Position numbers and translations under genes: made by a program. Shown piece by piece: positions 1 to 5,270 of a DNA stretch of 5,869 nucleotides (within the stretch, counting starts at the first letter, position 1; each line of letters opens with the position of its first letter). The DNA comes from Elusimicrobiota bacterium (GTDB taxonomy: Bacteria > Elusimicrobiota > Elusimicrobia > JACQJN01): contig JACQJN010000073.1 of the NCBI GenBank assembly GCA_016205085.1, forward strand, positions 1 to 5,869, written 5' to 3'. The notes under the pieces are model-generated. The model saw nothing but the letters and a program-made list of their open reading frames with translations, did no database searches and was not told the DNA's origin.

Positions 1-234
1 ACCGAGCGTTTGGTGAATCTTTGTAAAAAGGTAGGCGCCCGGACCTATTTGGCGGGAGCGGGAGGGCGGGATTATATGGATTTGAAGCTTTTTGATAAAG
101 CGGGAATTCAAGTGATATTTCAGGAGTACCGGCATCCCGTGTATCCACAGTTCGGTGGAACCTTTGTTCCGAACTTGTCCGCCGTCGATTTCATATTTTA
201 TTGCGGCTCGGAGATTGCCGAAGAGAAATGGTAG
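1..234 (+). CDS. WbqC-family protein, C-terminal part (5' end outside window)
   Basis: The frame is open from base 1 and ends at TAG 232-234, giving the last 77 residues. The family normally runs to roughly 230 residues, so about two thirds is missing upstream. The fragment carries the C-terminal signature of WbqC-like proteins: a TYLAGAGGRDYMD segment (fragment residues 15-27), then YRHPVYPQ (43-50) and FVPNLSAVDFIFYCG (55-69). WbqC-family genes are known mainly from O-antigen and other surface-polysaccharide clusters; their biochemical role is not well defined. The TTG at base 10 is not the start, because coding similarity continues upstream of it to the window edge. A deacetylase gene follows 27 bases downstream in the same direction, consistent with an envelope-glycan operon. 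The family call is firm; a specific function cannot be given. Confidence 0.88.
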   Translation, partial: TERLVNLCKKVGARTYLAGAGGRDYMDLKLFDKAGIQVIFQEYRHPVYPQFGGTFVPNLSAVDFIFYCGSEIAEEKW

Positions 235-251
235 TCGGATAATGTATAATC

Positions 252-258
252 GGGAGGA
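252..258 (+). promoter_or_regulatory. Strong Shine-Dalgarno site for the PIG-L gene
   Basis: GGGAGGA lies just before the ATG at 262, with the GGAGG core at 253-257 and four bases of spacing. It is the clearest ribosome binding site in the window and fixes the start of the deacetylase gene. Confidence 0.8.
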
Positions 259-261
259 AAG

Positions 262-879
262 ATGAAAATTTTAGGCATCGGTTCTCATCCGGATGATCTG
301 GAGTTCGGCTGCGGGGGGACCTTTTATAAGCTTTCACGAGCGGGGCACCAGGTTCACCTATTGATCATGACTTCCGGAGAGGTGGGGGGAGATTCCAAAA
401 CCAGAAGGGCGGAGCAAGAGAAGTCCGCCAAGATTTTGGGAGCCAAGGTTTTTTGGGGTGGATTCCGGGATACCGATATTCCCTTGACTCGGGAACTGAT
501 TGACACCATCGAGAGTCATGTCAGAAAAATTAAACCGGATATCATTTTTACTCAGTATTTTGAGGATACCCATCAAGACCATCGAAAGGTTTCTCAGGCT
601 ACCACTACGGCCACTAGGTATAACCGCAATGTTCTTTTCTACGAAGTGCCTACCAGCATGAATTTCACCCCTACCGTTTTTGTGGATATCGGTTCTGTGT
701 TAAACCAAAAACTCGCGGTGTTAAAGGCCCATCGCTCCCAGGTATACCAGACCAGGGTTCCAAAACTTTCCATATTAGAGAGCGCCAAGTCGACCGCCAT
801 CTTTCGCGGCTATCAGGATCGAATCAAATATGCCGAGGCTTTTCTTCCTTTAAGACTTACCCTCGATTTAAATTTGTAA
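262..879 (+). CDS. PIG-L/LmbE-family zinc-dependent deacetylase
   Basis: This is a 205-residue protein of the PIG-L family, whose members remove acetyl groups from N-acetylglucosamine-type substrates (GlcNAc-phosphatidylinositol, GlcNAc-inositol, GlcNAc-malate and others). The N-terminal motif SHPDDLEFGCGGT (residues 8-20) supplies His9 and Asp12 as expected zinc ligands and Asp11 as the expected catalytic base. THQDHR (103-108) supplies the third zinc ligand, most likely His107. The tail IKYAEAF (188-194) also fits the family, including BshB-like members, and the length is typical. The start is fixed by a GGAGG site. The TAA stop (877-879) is followed at once by the ATG of a polyprenyl-phosphate GlcNAc-1-phosphate transferase homologue, so translation is probably coupled. 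No signal peptide is seen, so the enzyme is likely cytosolic. The family is certain. The substrate is not: the context favours a glycan or lipid-linked sugar, but a bacillithiol-type deacetylase cannot be excluded. Confidence 0.93.
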   Translation: MKILGIGSHPDDLEFGCGGTFYKLSRAGHQVHLLIMTSGEVGGDSKTRRAEQEKSAKILGAKVFWGGFRDTDIPLTRELIDTIESHVRKIKPDIIFTQYFEDTHQDHRKVSQATTTATRYNRNVLFYEVPTSMNFTPTVFVDIGSVLNQKLAVLKAHRSQVYQTRVPKLSILESAKSTAIFRGYQDRIKYAEAFLPLRLTLDLNL

Positions 880-2034
880 ATGAAATTTCAGCTGGCGGAG
901 GCACTGAGCCGTAAAAATCTCCGGTGGCGTTCTTTTTTATGCTTGCTGGCGCTTCTTTTTGTGATCCCACAGGGCTGGATTTCCGCTTGGGCCTGGGAAC
1001 GGGATCTTAGGTGGCTTTATCTTCTGCTCATCTCCTTTTTTGTTTCCAGCTTGCTGGTGCCGTTCGCCGTTTACCTTTCCGTTAGATTTTTGGTTCTGGA
1101 CATGCCCGCCCCCAGGAAGATGCATTCTGCGGCTACGCCGCGTCTCGGGGGGCTGGCGGTGTATGGGGCGGTTGTCCTGACACTGTTGCGCAATTATAAA
1201 TGGTCGGGAGAACTTTTGTGGCTTTTGGCGGGGGGGTCTTTGATTTATGGCGTGGGTGTATGGGAAGATTCAAAAGGTCTTTCTGCGGGCGCCCGCTTGG
1301 TGGGCCAGGCGTTGGCGGCGGGGATCGCTATCGCGGGTGGGTTGTGTGTTTCTTTTGTCCCGCATATTCCCGGGGAGCGGCTTTGGGAAATTTTGTTTAC
1401 CGTCGTTTGGTTGGTGGGGATCACCAATGCCATTAACTGTCTGGATGGAATAGATGGGTTGGCCGTGGGTTTGGGAACTCTTTGTTCCTTGCTTGTTTTA
1501 GCCATCGCTTGGCCTACCCGGCAGGGACATTTGGCTTACGCCGCTTCCGCTTTGGCGGGAGCCTGCTTGGGATTTATCCCTTATAACTGGAATCCCGCCA
1601 AGATATTTCTGGGGGATGCCGGGGCCACATTTATCGGATTTATGTTGGCGGGATTGACCGTGATGGGGAGTTGGGCGGTGGGGGATCCTGTGGTGGCGCT
1701 TTCCACTCCTGTTTTAATCCTGGGAATCCCTATTTTTGATATGACCTATACTACGCTGGCTCGAGTTAGGAGGGGAGCCGTTCGTACGTTGAAGGAATGG
1801 CTGGAGTTCGTGGGAAGAGATCATTTCCACCATCGCCTCATCAAGTTGGGGATGAACACATCGGAAGCGGTGGGATTCATTTTATTGGTCAATTGTTGCC
1901 TGGGATTGGGAGCCTTGGTCATTCGCTACACCGTTTCCGGTTTCGGATCTATTCTTTTGCTGGTTCAGACGGTCCTGATTTTTGCCATTATCGTGGTGTT
2001 GATGCTTTTGGGCAGAGAAATCTCCTTGGAATAG
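880..2034 (+). CDS. wecA: WecA/TagO/MraY-family polyprenyl-phosphate sugar-1-phosphate transferase
   Basis: This 384-residue, very hydrophobic protein has around ten or eleven predicted membrane segments. The family transfers a sugar-1-phosphate (usually GlcNAc-1-P from UDP-GlcNAc) to undecaprenyl phosphate, the first step of O-antigen, teichoic acid or similar glycan synthesis at the inner membrane face. Visible motifs in order: a D-P-RKxH-PRLGG segment (74-91), an acidic pair in GVWED (126-130), NAINCLDGIDGLA (183-195) with Asp189 and Asp192, NPAKIFLGDAGA (238-249), and the HFHHRL histidine motif (315-320). The first acidic pair is Glu129-Asp130 where most relatives have Asp-Asp. There is an N-terminal extension with a hydrophobic stretch (residues 19-36) before the core. 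The ATG directly abuts the upstream stop and has no clear ribosome binding site, so reinitiation is likely. MraY itself is less likely, given the RKxH-PRLGG and HFHH motifs; WecA versus TagO cannot be separated. Confidence 0.9.
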   Translation: MKFQLAEALSRKNLRWRSFLCLLALLFVIPQGWISAWAWERDLRWLYLLLISFFVSSLLVPFAVYLSVRFLVLDMPAPRKMHSAATPRLGGLAVYGAVVLTLLRNYKWSGELLWLLAGGSLIYGVGVWEDSKGLSAGARLVGQALAAGIAIAGGLCVSFVPHIPGERLWEILFTVVWLVGITNAINCLDGIDGLAVGLGTLCSLLVLAIAWPTRQGHLAYAASALAGACLGFIPYNWNPAKIFLGDAGATFIGFMLAGLTVMGSWAVGDPVVALSTPVLILGIPIFDMTYTTLARVRRGAVRTLKEWLEFVGRDHFHHRLIKLGMNTSEAVGFILLVNCCLGLGALVIRYTVSGFGSILLLVQTVLIFAIIVVLMLLGREISLE

Positions 2035-2036
2035 AG

Positions 2037-2984
2037 ATGTCCGTCGCTATCGCTGATTTAAGCCATCTGGGCAAGGTTGTTTTTAAAGGACCTGATTCCC
2101 AAAAATTCCTCAACGGCCTGCTGACCAACGACATCAAAAATCTCCAGCCCAACCAGGGACTTCCTACCTGCCTCTTGACTCCTCAAGGGAAACTGGTGGC
2201 CTATTTTTGGCTCTATAGACGGAAGGAGGATTTTATTGTCCTGCACCCTCTCCAAACCACGGCGGTCCTTTTAGATGCCTTGTCCCAATACACTCCTTTG
2301 AGTCAAACCGTGATGGAGGATGTGGGAGAAACTCTAGGGGCGTTTTATTCCATGGGTCCTCAGGCGGGGGCTTTTTTGGAAAAGTTATTGGATCTGAGTC
2401 TACCTAAAGAAGGCGTCTGGTGTTCGGAAGTTCATTGGAATGAAGTTCAGCTTTACGTTCTATCTTATCCTGCTTATGCGTCGGATGGGTTGCTGCTTTT
2501 GTTCCCAGCCTCTCTTTCAGACCAGTTATTGGAGCGCGTGGCGGAAACGGGCAAACCCTATGATGTTCAGATGGCGGGACCAGAGATGTTGGAGGTGCTC
2601 CGGGTGGAATCCGGAATTCCGATGGTGGGGGTGGATACCGATGCGGATACATTTCCTTTGGAAGTCAACTTGGAAAGTGCCGTCAGCTTCACCAAGGGCT
2701 GCTATCTGGGTCAGGAGATCATTGCCCGCATCAAAAATATGGGACATGTAAACCGCAAATTGGTGGGACTGAAAATGGATGAAAAACCTACCCCTGGGAG
2801 TGTGGTGCTTTTGGAGGGTCAGCCTGTAGGGAAGATCACCAGTGTGGTGGAGTCTTCTGGGTTAAAGGCTTTCTTGGCTTTGGCGACGGTTCGTCTGGAG
2901 TGCAGTCAGCCGGGGACGGTGCTCGGGGTGGCTTTTGAGGATGGAAAACGGATGGCTGAGGTAGTTTCTTTACCCCTATTGTAA
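2037..2984 (+). CDS. ygfZ: YgfZ/GcvT-like folate-binding protein
   Basis: This is a 315-residue cytosolic protein of the YgfZ (COG0354/CAF17) family, related to the aminomethyltransferase GcvT. YgfZ proteins bind tetrahydrofolate and help maintain or repair certain Fe-S enzymes. The hallmark KGCYLGQE lies at residues 220-227, with the conserved Cys222, followed by Arg231 and HVNRKLVGL (237-245). The preceding ESGIPMVGVDTDADTFPLE (191-209) is also typical, as is the N-terminal FLNGLLTND (24-32). Length matches the family. The ATG at 2037 was chosen because family similarity begins within about ten residues of it. It lies two bases after the upstream stop, with only a weak GGAA (2028-2031) as ribosome binding site. 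The frame is open further upstream, but that part lies inside the transferase gene and resembles nothing in the family. The gene's last nine bases overlap the convergent treT gene. Confidence 0.92.
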   Translation: MSVAIADLSHLGKVVFKGPDSQKFLNGLLTNDIKNLQPNQGLPTCLLTPQGKLVAYFWLYRRKEDFIVLHPLQTTAVLLDALSQYTPLSQTVMEDVGETLGAFYSMGPQAGAFLEKLLDLSLPKEGVWCSEVHWNEVQLYVLSYPAYASDGLLLLFPASLSDQLLERVAETGKPYDVQMAGPEMLEVLRVESGIPMVGVDTDADTFPLEVNLESAVSFTKGCYLGQEIIARIKNMGHVNRKLVGLKMDEKPTPGSVVLLEGQPVGKITSVVESSGLKAFLALATVRLECSQPGTVLGVAFEDGKRMAEVVSLPLL

Positions 2985-4202
2985 ATGGATCATGTCAGAG
3001 CCGGCGTGTTCCAGGGATAGGAAAAGGAGCAGATAATCTCTCAGATGCCTGGTCAAGAGAAAGTTTTGGCGGACATGTTCTTTCCCGTTTTCTCCCAGTT
3101 TTTTAGCCAGTTGGGGTTCGTGAAGGAGTTTTTTCATCCAGTAGGCGGCGCCCTCGACCGAATGGACGAGTATTCCGGAGTGTTGATGAACGATCTGGAG
3201 CGGAATTCCACCCACCGCCCCTGCGATCACCGGTTTTTCTTTCCATAAGGCTTCGGAGACGGTCAGCCCAAATCCCTCCCGGATGGATTTCTGGAGAATC
3301 AAAGCCGAGGCCCTTTGAATGGCGTTGATTTCCAGATGGCTGGTCGGAGGCAAAGACAGAACCAGGATGTCGGGATCCTGCTCCGCCTTTTCCCGCACTT
3401 CTTTGAGCACTTGGGCTCCTTCAGGATCGTCGTTGGCCGATCCTCCCGCCAAAAGGAGCCTGGCCTCCAAATAGGGTTTGACTTGCAGGAAGGCCTCGAT
3501 GACTCCCAGCGGGTCTTTGAGGCGGTCGAAGCGCGAAACCTGAGTGATCAACGGTTTGTCCGTGGGAATATGAAGGCGTTCTAAAATCGCTCTTATTTCC
3601 TCGGGACTCAACTCCCTGTTTTTATCGCTTAAGGGGTCGATGGAGGGAGGAATGAGGATTTGAGGGATAGGGAGGCTTTGGGCAAAACTGGGAGCCGAGA
3701 AGACGCAGGAGTCGTATTGTTCTATGTAGGGCCGCAGAAAATCCCAGACGGGAGGGGCGGGTTCGGAGAGGTCTATGTGGCATCTCCAGATCCAGCGGTT
3801 TTTAAGTGTTTTCCTTTTTTTGACCAACGCGGCAGGTTGAGGATCGTGAATGAATACCACATCCGCTTCCAGACTCATCTGGGAAAGGTTTTGGTCCAGC
3901 GTGTCCTCATAGACTTGGTAATCTTCAGGCCGGATGGTTTGGCTGTCCCCATGCAGGGCATTGTGAAACTTTTTTGTTACGGCGTAAAAACTCTCACCTC
4001 CTTTAATCACTTCCCAACGAGTGTCTATTTCCAGTTCGTTGAGAAGAGGAACCATGCGGTTCAGTATTTCGGCCACGCCCCCGCCTATGGCGGTGGAATT
4101 TATCTGTAGGATGGATTTGCCTTTTAAGTGCCGGGCCAGGAGATGAAGTTCCTCCAGGATGGAGGGGCCGGCGATCTCTCGATACTCCTCAAGACGCGGC
4201 AA
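2976..4202 (-). CDS. treT: Trehalose synthase TreT (GT4 family, NDP-glucose + glucose)
   Basis: This 408-residue cytosolic glycosyltransferase matches TreT, which makes trehalose directly and reversibly from ADP- or UDP-glucose and glucose. Visible family motifs: LEEYREIAG near the N-terminus, NSTAIGGGVAEIL (35-47), HNALHG (80-85), HDPQP (119-123), WRCHIDLSEP (139-148), PPSIDPLSDKN (185-195), QVSRFDRLKDP (221-231) and QKSIREGFGLTVSEALW (304-320). The last holds the GT4 EX7E pair, Glu309 and Glu317. Length agrees with characterised archaeal TreT (about 410 residues). The start is TTG at 4202: an in-frame TGA lies a few codons upstream and the next ATG (residue 50) would delete the GGGVAEIL loop. 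A TGAGG ribosome site precedes the TTG at ten bases. The gene overlaps the upstream DUF5752-like gene by 14 bases, so coupling is likely. Its 3' end overlaps the convergent ygfZ by nine bases. Confidence 0.92.
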   Translation of the reverse strand: MPRLEEYREIAGPSILEELHLLARHLKGKSILQINSTAIGGGVAEILNRMVPLLNELEIDTRWEVIKGGESFYAVTKKFHNALHGDSQTIRPEDYQVYEDTLDQNLSQMSLEADVVFIHDPQPAALVKKRKTLKNRWIWRCHIDLSEPAPPVWDFLRPYIEQYDSCVFSAPSFAQSLPIPQILIPPSIDPLSDKNRELSPEEIRAILERLHIPTDKPLITQVSRFDRLKDPLGVIEAFLQVKPYLEARLLLAGGSANDDPEGAQVLKEVREKAEQDPDILVLSLPPTSHLEINAIQRASALILQKSIREGFGLTVSEALWKEKPVIAGAVGGIPLQIVHQHSGILVHSVEGAAYWMKKLLHEPQLAKKLGENGKEHVRQNFLLTRHLRDYLLLFLSLEHAGSDMIHLQ

Positions 4203-4860
4203 GGGATTTGAACCTCATTTCGATCAGGCTGAGAATTTTTTCCCGAAGGGTCTCCAGGGTGTGAAGGTAGGGATCCAAATTCGCCACTTTTTTGGCCAGA
4301 TCCTTTTCGCCGAGATTGTTTTCGAACCAATAAGAAAAATCGTTGATACCCAAGGGGGGGCGAAGTTTTGCCTCAAAAATATGGAGATAGAGGCTGGAGG
4401 TGCTGACCTTTCGAAGACAGTCCGCGAACTCCACCAGGTTGCCGGCCTGGTAGGGGGTGGGGATGGAAAACCGGATAGAGCGCATGAAATAAAACTCCTT
4501 CCCTTCGGGTACCTGGCGGTGGTTATTGGGTTTCTTTAGATGATTTTCTATGGCCTCCACGATGGTCTGCCTCAGGTCGTTTAAGGAACTGAAGCGCACG
4601 GTGTCTATGGCCCTCAGGCGTTCCCCCAGCTTCTCATCCTGCAGCATGTGGGTGACCCAATAGGCGAAATCGTTGGGGGGCTCGGGGACAAGATGTTGGT
4701 GTTCCCATAGGAACCGGTGTGTGTGCTGATAGAGCACGGATTCGGGGACTTTTTTCAAACATTCCAGAAATTCCTTTAAGTCCTTTGCCTTGACGCCCGT
4801 CATCACTGTGAGGCATTGGCGGGTGAAGAAATGAAATGGCTCTTTGACCTCAGGGGTCAC
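4189..4860 (-). CDS. DUF5752-like protein with two tandem copies of the domain
   Basis: This 223-residue soluble protein, with no signal peptide or membrane segment, resembles the DUF5752 family of unknown function, which I recall as often lying beside trehalose synthase genes. It consists of two related units of about 100 residues (9-108 and 123-217). The first carries TGVKAKDLKEFL (21-32), SVLYQHTHRF (41-50), PEPPNDFAYW (59-68), then L-ID-F-SL-LR and a C-terminal helix with IE. The second repeats the same order: NLVEFADCLRKV (141-152), SSLYLH (155-160), NDFSYW (173-178), LD, TLETLR and LIE. His46/His48 and Tyr44 of unit one face only His160/Tyr158 in unit two, so unit two may be degenerate. 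The start is GTG at 4860, overlapping the upstream TGA as GTGA; an AAGG lies nine bases before it. It sits between a phosphatase-fold protein and TreT in a coupled operon, so a regulatory or partner role in trehalose synthesis is inferred, not shown. Confidence 0.85.
   Translation of the reverse strand: MTPEVKEPFHFFTRQCLTVMTGVKAKDLKEFLECLKKVPESVLYQHTHRFLWEHQHLVPEPPNDFAYWVTHMLQDEKLGERLRAIDTVRFSSLNDLRQTIVEAIENHLKKPNNHRQVPEGKEFYFMRSIRFSIPTPYQAGNLVEFADCLRKVSTSSLYLHIFEAKLRPPLGINDFSYWFENNLGEKDLAKKVANLDPYLHTLETLREKILSLIEMRFKSLAAS
4210..4494 (-). repeat. Second unit of the same duplication
   Basis: This encodes residues 123-217. Shared anchors with unit one are an F-x-F start, L-x-EF, CL(K/R)KV, S-x-LY-x-H, NDF(A/S)YW, a D at 196 matching D86, and L-x-x-LR at 202-206 matching 93-97. 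The loop between the LY-x-H and NDF-YW anchors is four residues shorter and lacks the HTHRF and PEPP elements. Confidence 0.75.
4213..4217 (-). promoter_or_regulatory. Ribosome binding site for the TTG start of treT
   Basis: On the - strand TGAGG ends ten bases before the TTG at 4202. It sits inside the last codons of the upstream gene and supports the non-ATG start. The spacing is slightly long. Confidence 0.5.
4537..4836 (-). repeat. First unit of a protein-level tandem duplication
   Basis: This encodes residues 9-108 of the DUF5752-like protein. The unit aligns with residues 123-217 at a steady offset of 114 residues up to Tyr44-x-His46, then 110 after a four-residue contraction, then 109 near the end. 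The similarity is at protein level; I see no long DNA identity, so the duplication is old. Confidence 0.75.
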
Positions 4861-5258
4861 GGGGAAAAGCCTTGGATTTCCCGGATGAGTTGATGGATGC
4901 GGCCGGTTAGATCGTTGTAGAGCGTCTGATAAAGCTCCATGGGGCCATCGTTGGGATCAGGGATATCCCATTCGATGTACTTTTTTGCCGGGACATAGGG
5001 GCATACGTCGCCACACCCCATGCCCACCACGTAGTCCCACTTTTCGACAGAAAGATCTGAAAATCCTTTGGGTTTGATGGAAGTCATGGTCAATCGGTGT
5101 CGTTTAAGGATTTTAATGGCCTTGGGATCCACCTGGCTGGAGGGGTTGGAGCCGGCGCTTTCTATTTTCCAGTCTTTAGGAGCCAGATTTTTACAGATGG
5201 CCTCGGCGATTTGGCTTCTGCAGGCATTGTGGACGCAGACGAATAGAAGAGACGGCAT
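4857..5258 (-). CDS. arsC: Thioredoxin-type arsenate reductase / low-molecular-weight phosphatase family protein
   Basis: This 133-residue cytosolic protein has the low-molecular-weight tyrosine phosphatase fold. The P-loop CX5R is CVHNACR at residues 8-14, with Cys8 as nucleophile and Arg14 binding the oxyanion; Asn11 and Ser15 are also as expected. MGCGDVCP (80-87) provides Cys82 and Cys86, matching the two relay cysteines of thioredoxin-linked ArsC, and WDIPDP (97-102) carries the likely general acid Asp101. The family reduces arsenate to arsenite with thioredoxin, and the full cysteine set favours that over a plain protein phosphatase. The ATG at 5258 has no visible Shine-Dalgarno site and lies 12 bases after the GT20 stop, in the same frame; the 3' end overlaps the next gene as GTGA. 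No arsB, acr3 or arsR is present in the window, and the neighbours are all trehalose-related, which is an odd setting for arsenic resistance. An alternative is a phosphatase acting in this pathway. Confidence 0.87.
   Translation of the reverse strand: MPSLLFVCVHNACRSQIAEAICKNLAPKDWKIESAGSNPSSQVDPKAIKILKRHRLTMTSIKPKGFSDLSVEKWDYVVGMGCGDVCPYVPAKKYIEWDIPDPNDGPMELYQTLYNDLTGRIHQLIREIQGFSP
4870..4873 (-). promoter_or_regulatory. Weak ribosome binding site for the GTG start of the DUF5752-like gene
   Basis: AAGG on the - strand lies nine bases before the GTG at 4860, inside the 3' end of the upstream gene. It is short, so coupling through the GTGA overlap probably matters more. Confidence 0.35.
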
Positions 5259-5270
5259 GTTATTGGCGCA

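Noticed and set aside
245..250. Perfect TATAAT -10-like box in the gap before the PIG-L gene
   Set aside because: There is no -35 match at 16-18 bases, and transcription from it would begin around 257, inside the Shine-Dalgarno site. The 27-base gap fits an operon junction better.
1230..1236. Run of seven G in the wecA-like gene as a possible phase-variation tract; a similar run lies at 4354-4360
   Set aside because: Both runs are in frame within intact genes and encode ordinary Ala-Gly-Gly and Pro-Pro. Seven bases is short for phase switching; they are worth remembering only as possible sequencing-error sites.
1797..2036. Open-frame extension of ygfZ upstream to 1797
   Set aside because: It lies wholly inside the transferase gene in another frame and lacks family similarity; the ATG at 2037 gives a normal-length YgfZ.
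3660..4109. 149-codon open frame on the + strand opposite treT
   Set aside because: It is antisense to strongly conserved TreT motifs, has low-plausibility composition and no recognisable domain.
4159..4539. 126-codon open frame on the + strand opposite the DUF5752-like gene
   Set aside because: The opposite strand carries the conserved second repeat unit; this frame shows no family features.
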